In this document: positions 5,776-7,050 of the stretch, one piece after another | How positions within the stretch are numbered: the stretch's first letter is position 1 | How the letters are laid out: each line of letters starts with the position of its first letter | From: JBGUXS01 sp045118155 | Lineage (GTDB): Bacteria > Pseudomonadota > Alphaproteobacteria > CAAHEQ01 > UBA3637 | Direction: 5' to 3' | NCBI GenBank assembly: GCA_045118155.1 | Contig: JBGUXS010000012.1 | Coordinates: forward strand, 1 to 7,050 | Length of the DNA: 7,050 nt | Notes under the pieces: generated by a model | The model's database searches: none | What the model was told of the DNA's origin: nothing | What the model saw: only the letters and a program-made list of their open reading frames with translations | Program-made: the position numbers and the translations under genes

Positions 5776-6809
5776 GGTTTACGTTCTAAAAAACACGCAT
5801 CCCCATAAGAAAAGAACCGATATTGTTCTTGGATAGCGTGTTTGTAAGCCGCATGCATGGTATCTATTCCCATCAAGGCACAAACAAGCATGAATAAAGT
5901 TGACCCAGATAAATGAAAGTTGGTCAGTAGGGCATCTGTTATTTTGAACTTGTATCCTGGGGTAATAAAAATCCCCGTTTCTTCCGAAAAAGGATGCACA
6001 ATGCCGGTGTCATCTGCTGCGCTTTCTAATAAACGCAAAGAAGTTGTTCCCACAGGGATGATGCGTCGCCCTTGGGCTTTAAAGGTGTTAATTTTATCGG
6101 CGATTTCCTTGGAAATATAGCCATATTCTTTATGCATAATATGATCTTTAGTATCTTTAACAGTTACTGGTAAAAAAGTTCCCCCCCCAACATGTAAAGT
6201 GACAAACAACGTTTCTATCCCCTTAGCTTTTAGGCGGTTCATCAGTTCCGGTGTAAAATGAAGACCAGCTGTCGGGGCCGCGACAGCCCCTTCTTTTTTG
6301 GCATAAATGGTTTGATAGGTTTGGGCATCTTCTTTGGTTGCTCCATGGGTTCGCTTGATATAAGGGGGCAGGGGCATTGTCCCGATTTTGTGGAGGAGGG
6401 GCATTAACTCTTCCGCAGGGCATAGAAAACGTAAGGGGATAGTTTTTTCATCTGATTTTTTAATAACTTGTGCTTGTAATTCCGCATTAAACGTAATAAT
6501 ATCCCCCGTTTTTAAACGCCGGGCATTTTTAATTAGGGTTTCCCATTCCAAGGGACCTTGTTGTTTGAACAAGGTGACTTCTATTTTAGCATCCCCTTTA
6601 TAACCAAATAAACGGGCAGGGATAACTTTGGTATTATTAAAAATAAGAACGTCTGTGGGCTTTAAAAGGGTATCTAGGTCAAACATATGATGATCTTCTA
6701 AACGCCCATCCGGAAAGACCCGTAAAAGCCGAGATGTGTCCCGTGGATGTACAGGATGCTGTGCAATAAGATCCATCGGTAAATCAAAGGTAAAAATTTT
6801 TGTATCCAT
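5772..6809 (-). CDS. queA: S-adenosylmethionine:tRNA ribosyltransferase-isomerase (QueA)
   Basis: QueA transfers and rearranges the ribosyl part of S-adenosylmethionine onto preQ1 in tRNA, making epoxyqueuosine at position 34 of tRNAs for Asp, Asn, His and Tyr. From ATG at 6809 the protein has 345 residues (E. coli 356). Conserved stretches are LIAQHPVHPRDTSRLL (14-29), FNNTKVIPARLFG (57-69), KIGTMPLPPYIKR (141-153), EGAVAAPTAGLHFT (173-186), VTLHVGGGTFLPV (203-215), VGTTSLRLLE (253-262) and TNFHLSGSTLFMLVCALMG (296-314). It ends YRFFSYGDACFLERKP. The frame stays open upstream to 6875, but that extension lies in the tRNA-Leu gene and is an artefact; MDTKIFTFDLP is the family N-terminus. There is no good Shine-Dalgarno site, only a weak GAAAG about nine bases before ATG. 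The gene lies 18 bases after the tRNA and is probably expressed from its promoter. The partner tgt is not in the window. Confidence 0.97.
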   Translation of the reverse strand: MDTKIFTFDLPMDLIAQHPVHPRDTSRLLRVFPDGRLEDHHMFDLDTLLKPTDVLIFNNTKVIPARLFGYKGDAKIEVTLFKQQGPLEWETLIKNARRLKTGDIITFNAELQAQVIKKSDEKTIPLRFLCPAEELMPLLHKIGTMPLPPYIKRTHGATKEDAQTYQTIYAKKEGAVAAPTAGLHFTPELMNRLKAKGIETLFVTLHVGGGTFLPVTVKDTKDHIMHKEYGYISKEIADKINTFKAQGRRIIPVGTTSLRLLESAADDTGIVHPFSEETGIFITPGYKFKITDALLTNFHLSGSTLFMLVCALMGIDTMHAAYKHAIQEQYRFFSYGDACFLERKP

Positions 6810-6827
6810 GAAGGGAGCTTTCGTTTT

Positions 6828-6912
<85 letters not shown>

Positions 6913-6924
6913 AACTTAAGAGCC

Positions 6925-6953
6925 AGTCTATCATTTTCCCCGTAAAAAGTCAA
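6925..6953 (-). promoter_or_regulatory. Strong sigma-70 promoter of tRNA-Leu (and probably queA)
   Basis: On the minus strand TTGACT (complement of 6948-6953) and TAGACT (complement of 6925-6930) are exactly 17 bases apart, with a TG one base before the -10 (extended -10). The next bases are GGCTC, a G/C-rich discriminator of the type found at stringently controlled stable-RNA promoters. Transcription would begin near 6918, leaving a leader of only 6-7 bases for RNase P to remove. Confidence 0.8.
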
Positions 6954-7050
6954 ATTTATTTCAATGGTACTCTGTTATAGCACATCTATTTTGGAAATGT
7001 GTAATTAACTAGTTTCTTAACATTCCCCAGAGCCAAAATATAGCAAAAAT

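Noticed and set aside
5812..5830. AAGAAC/GTTCTT hairpin near the convergent stops as a terminator
   Set aside because: Lies in conserved queA codons (QYRFFSYG), is a weak six-pair stem, and has no uninterrupted T tract on either strand.
6954..7050. Possible gene start or second promoter at the right end (for example TATAAC on the minus strand at 6979-6974)
   Set aside because: No matching -35 element and no ribosome site or open frame of note; treated as intergenic.

Overview
The window reads as a chromosomal segment of an AT-rich alphaproteobacterium. The evidence is a GyrA with the Lys/Arg/Glu-rich insertion in the C-terminal domain that I associate with alphaproteobacteria, an ssb-gyrA pair, and a Gram-negative trimeric autotransporter C-terminus. 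The base composition (about 40% G+C by eye, yet rich in GGG, GGGGAT and CGG strings) and the YadA-like adhesin would suit a host-associated lineage. The genus cannot be fixed from the sequence alone.

Layout, left to right. (1) Positions 1-201 hold the last 66 codons of a YadA-type adhesin, closed by a strong intrinsic terminator at 229-260. (2) An AT-rich intergenic region with a plausible promoter leads into ssb (398-853) and, 22 bases later, gyrA (GTG start, 876-3608). No terminator is visible after gyrA. (3) A small membrane-anchored protein built of nine 11-residue helical repeats (3699-4148) overlaps rnhB (4148-4774) by one base. (4) After 44 bases comes a four-helix membrane protein, probably DUF1189-like, with a lysine-rich tail (4819-5775). 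(5) On the opposite strand, tRNA-Leu(CAG) (6828-6912, CCA encoded) has a near-consensus promoter and is followed after only 18 bases by queA (6809-5772). queA and the membrane protein converge so tightly that their stop codons share one TTAA. The last ~97 bases (6954-7050) hold no gene I can support.

Functional theme: most of the window is housekeeping. It covers DNA topology (gyrase A), single-strand protection (SSB), removal of RNA:DNA hybrids (RNase HII), and tRNA supply and modification (tRNA-Leu, QueA). Two lineage-specific envelope proteins are interleaved with these genes.

I see no CRISPR array, insertion sequence, phage gene or toxin-antitoxin pair, and no clear case for a wholly new system. 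The least explained parts are the 11-mer-repeat protein, the Lys-tailed membrane protein and the tRNA-Leu/queA leader arrangement.
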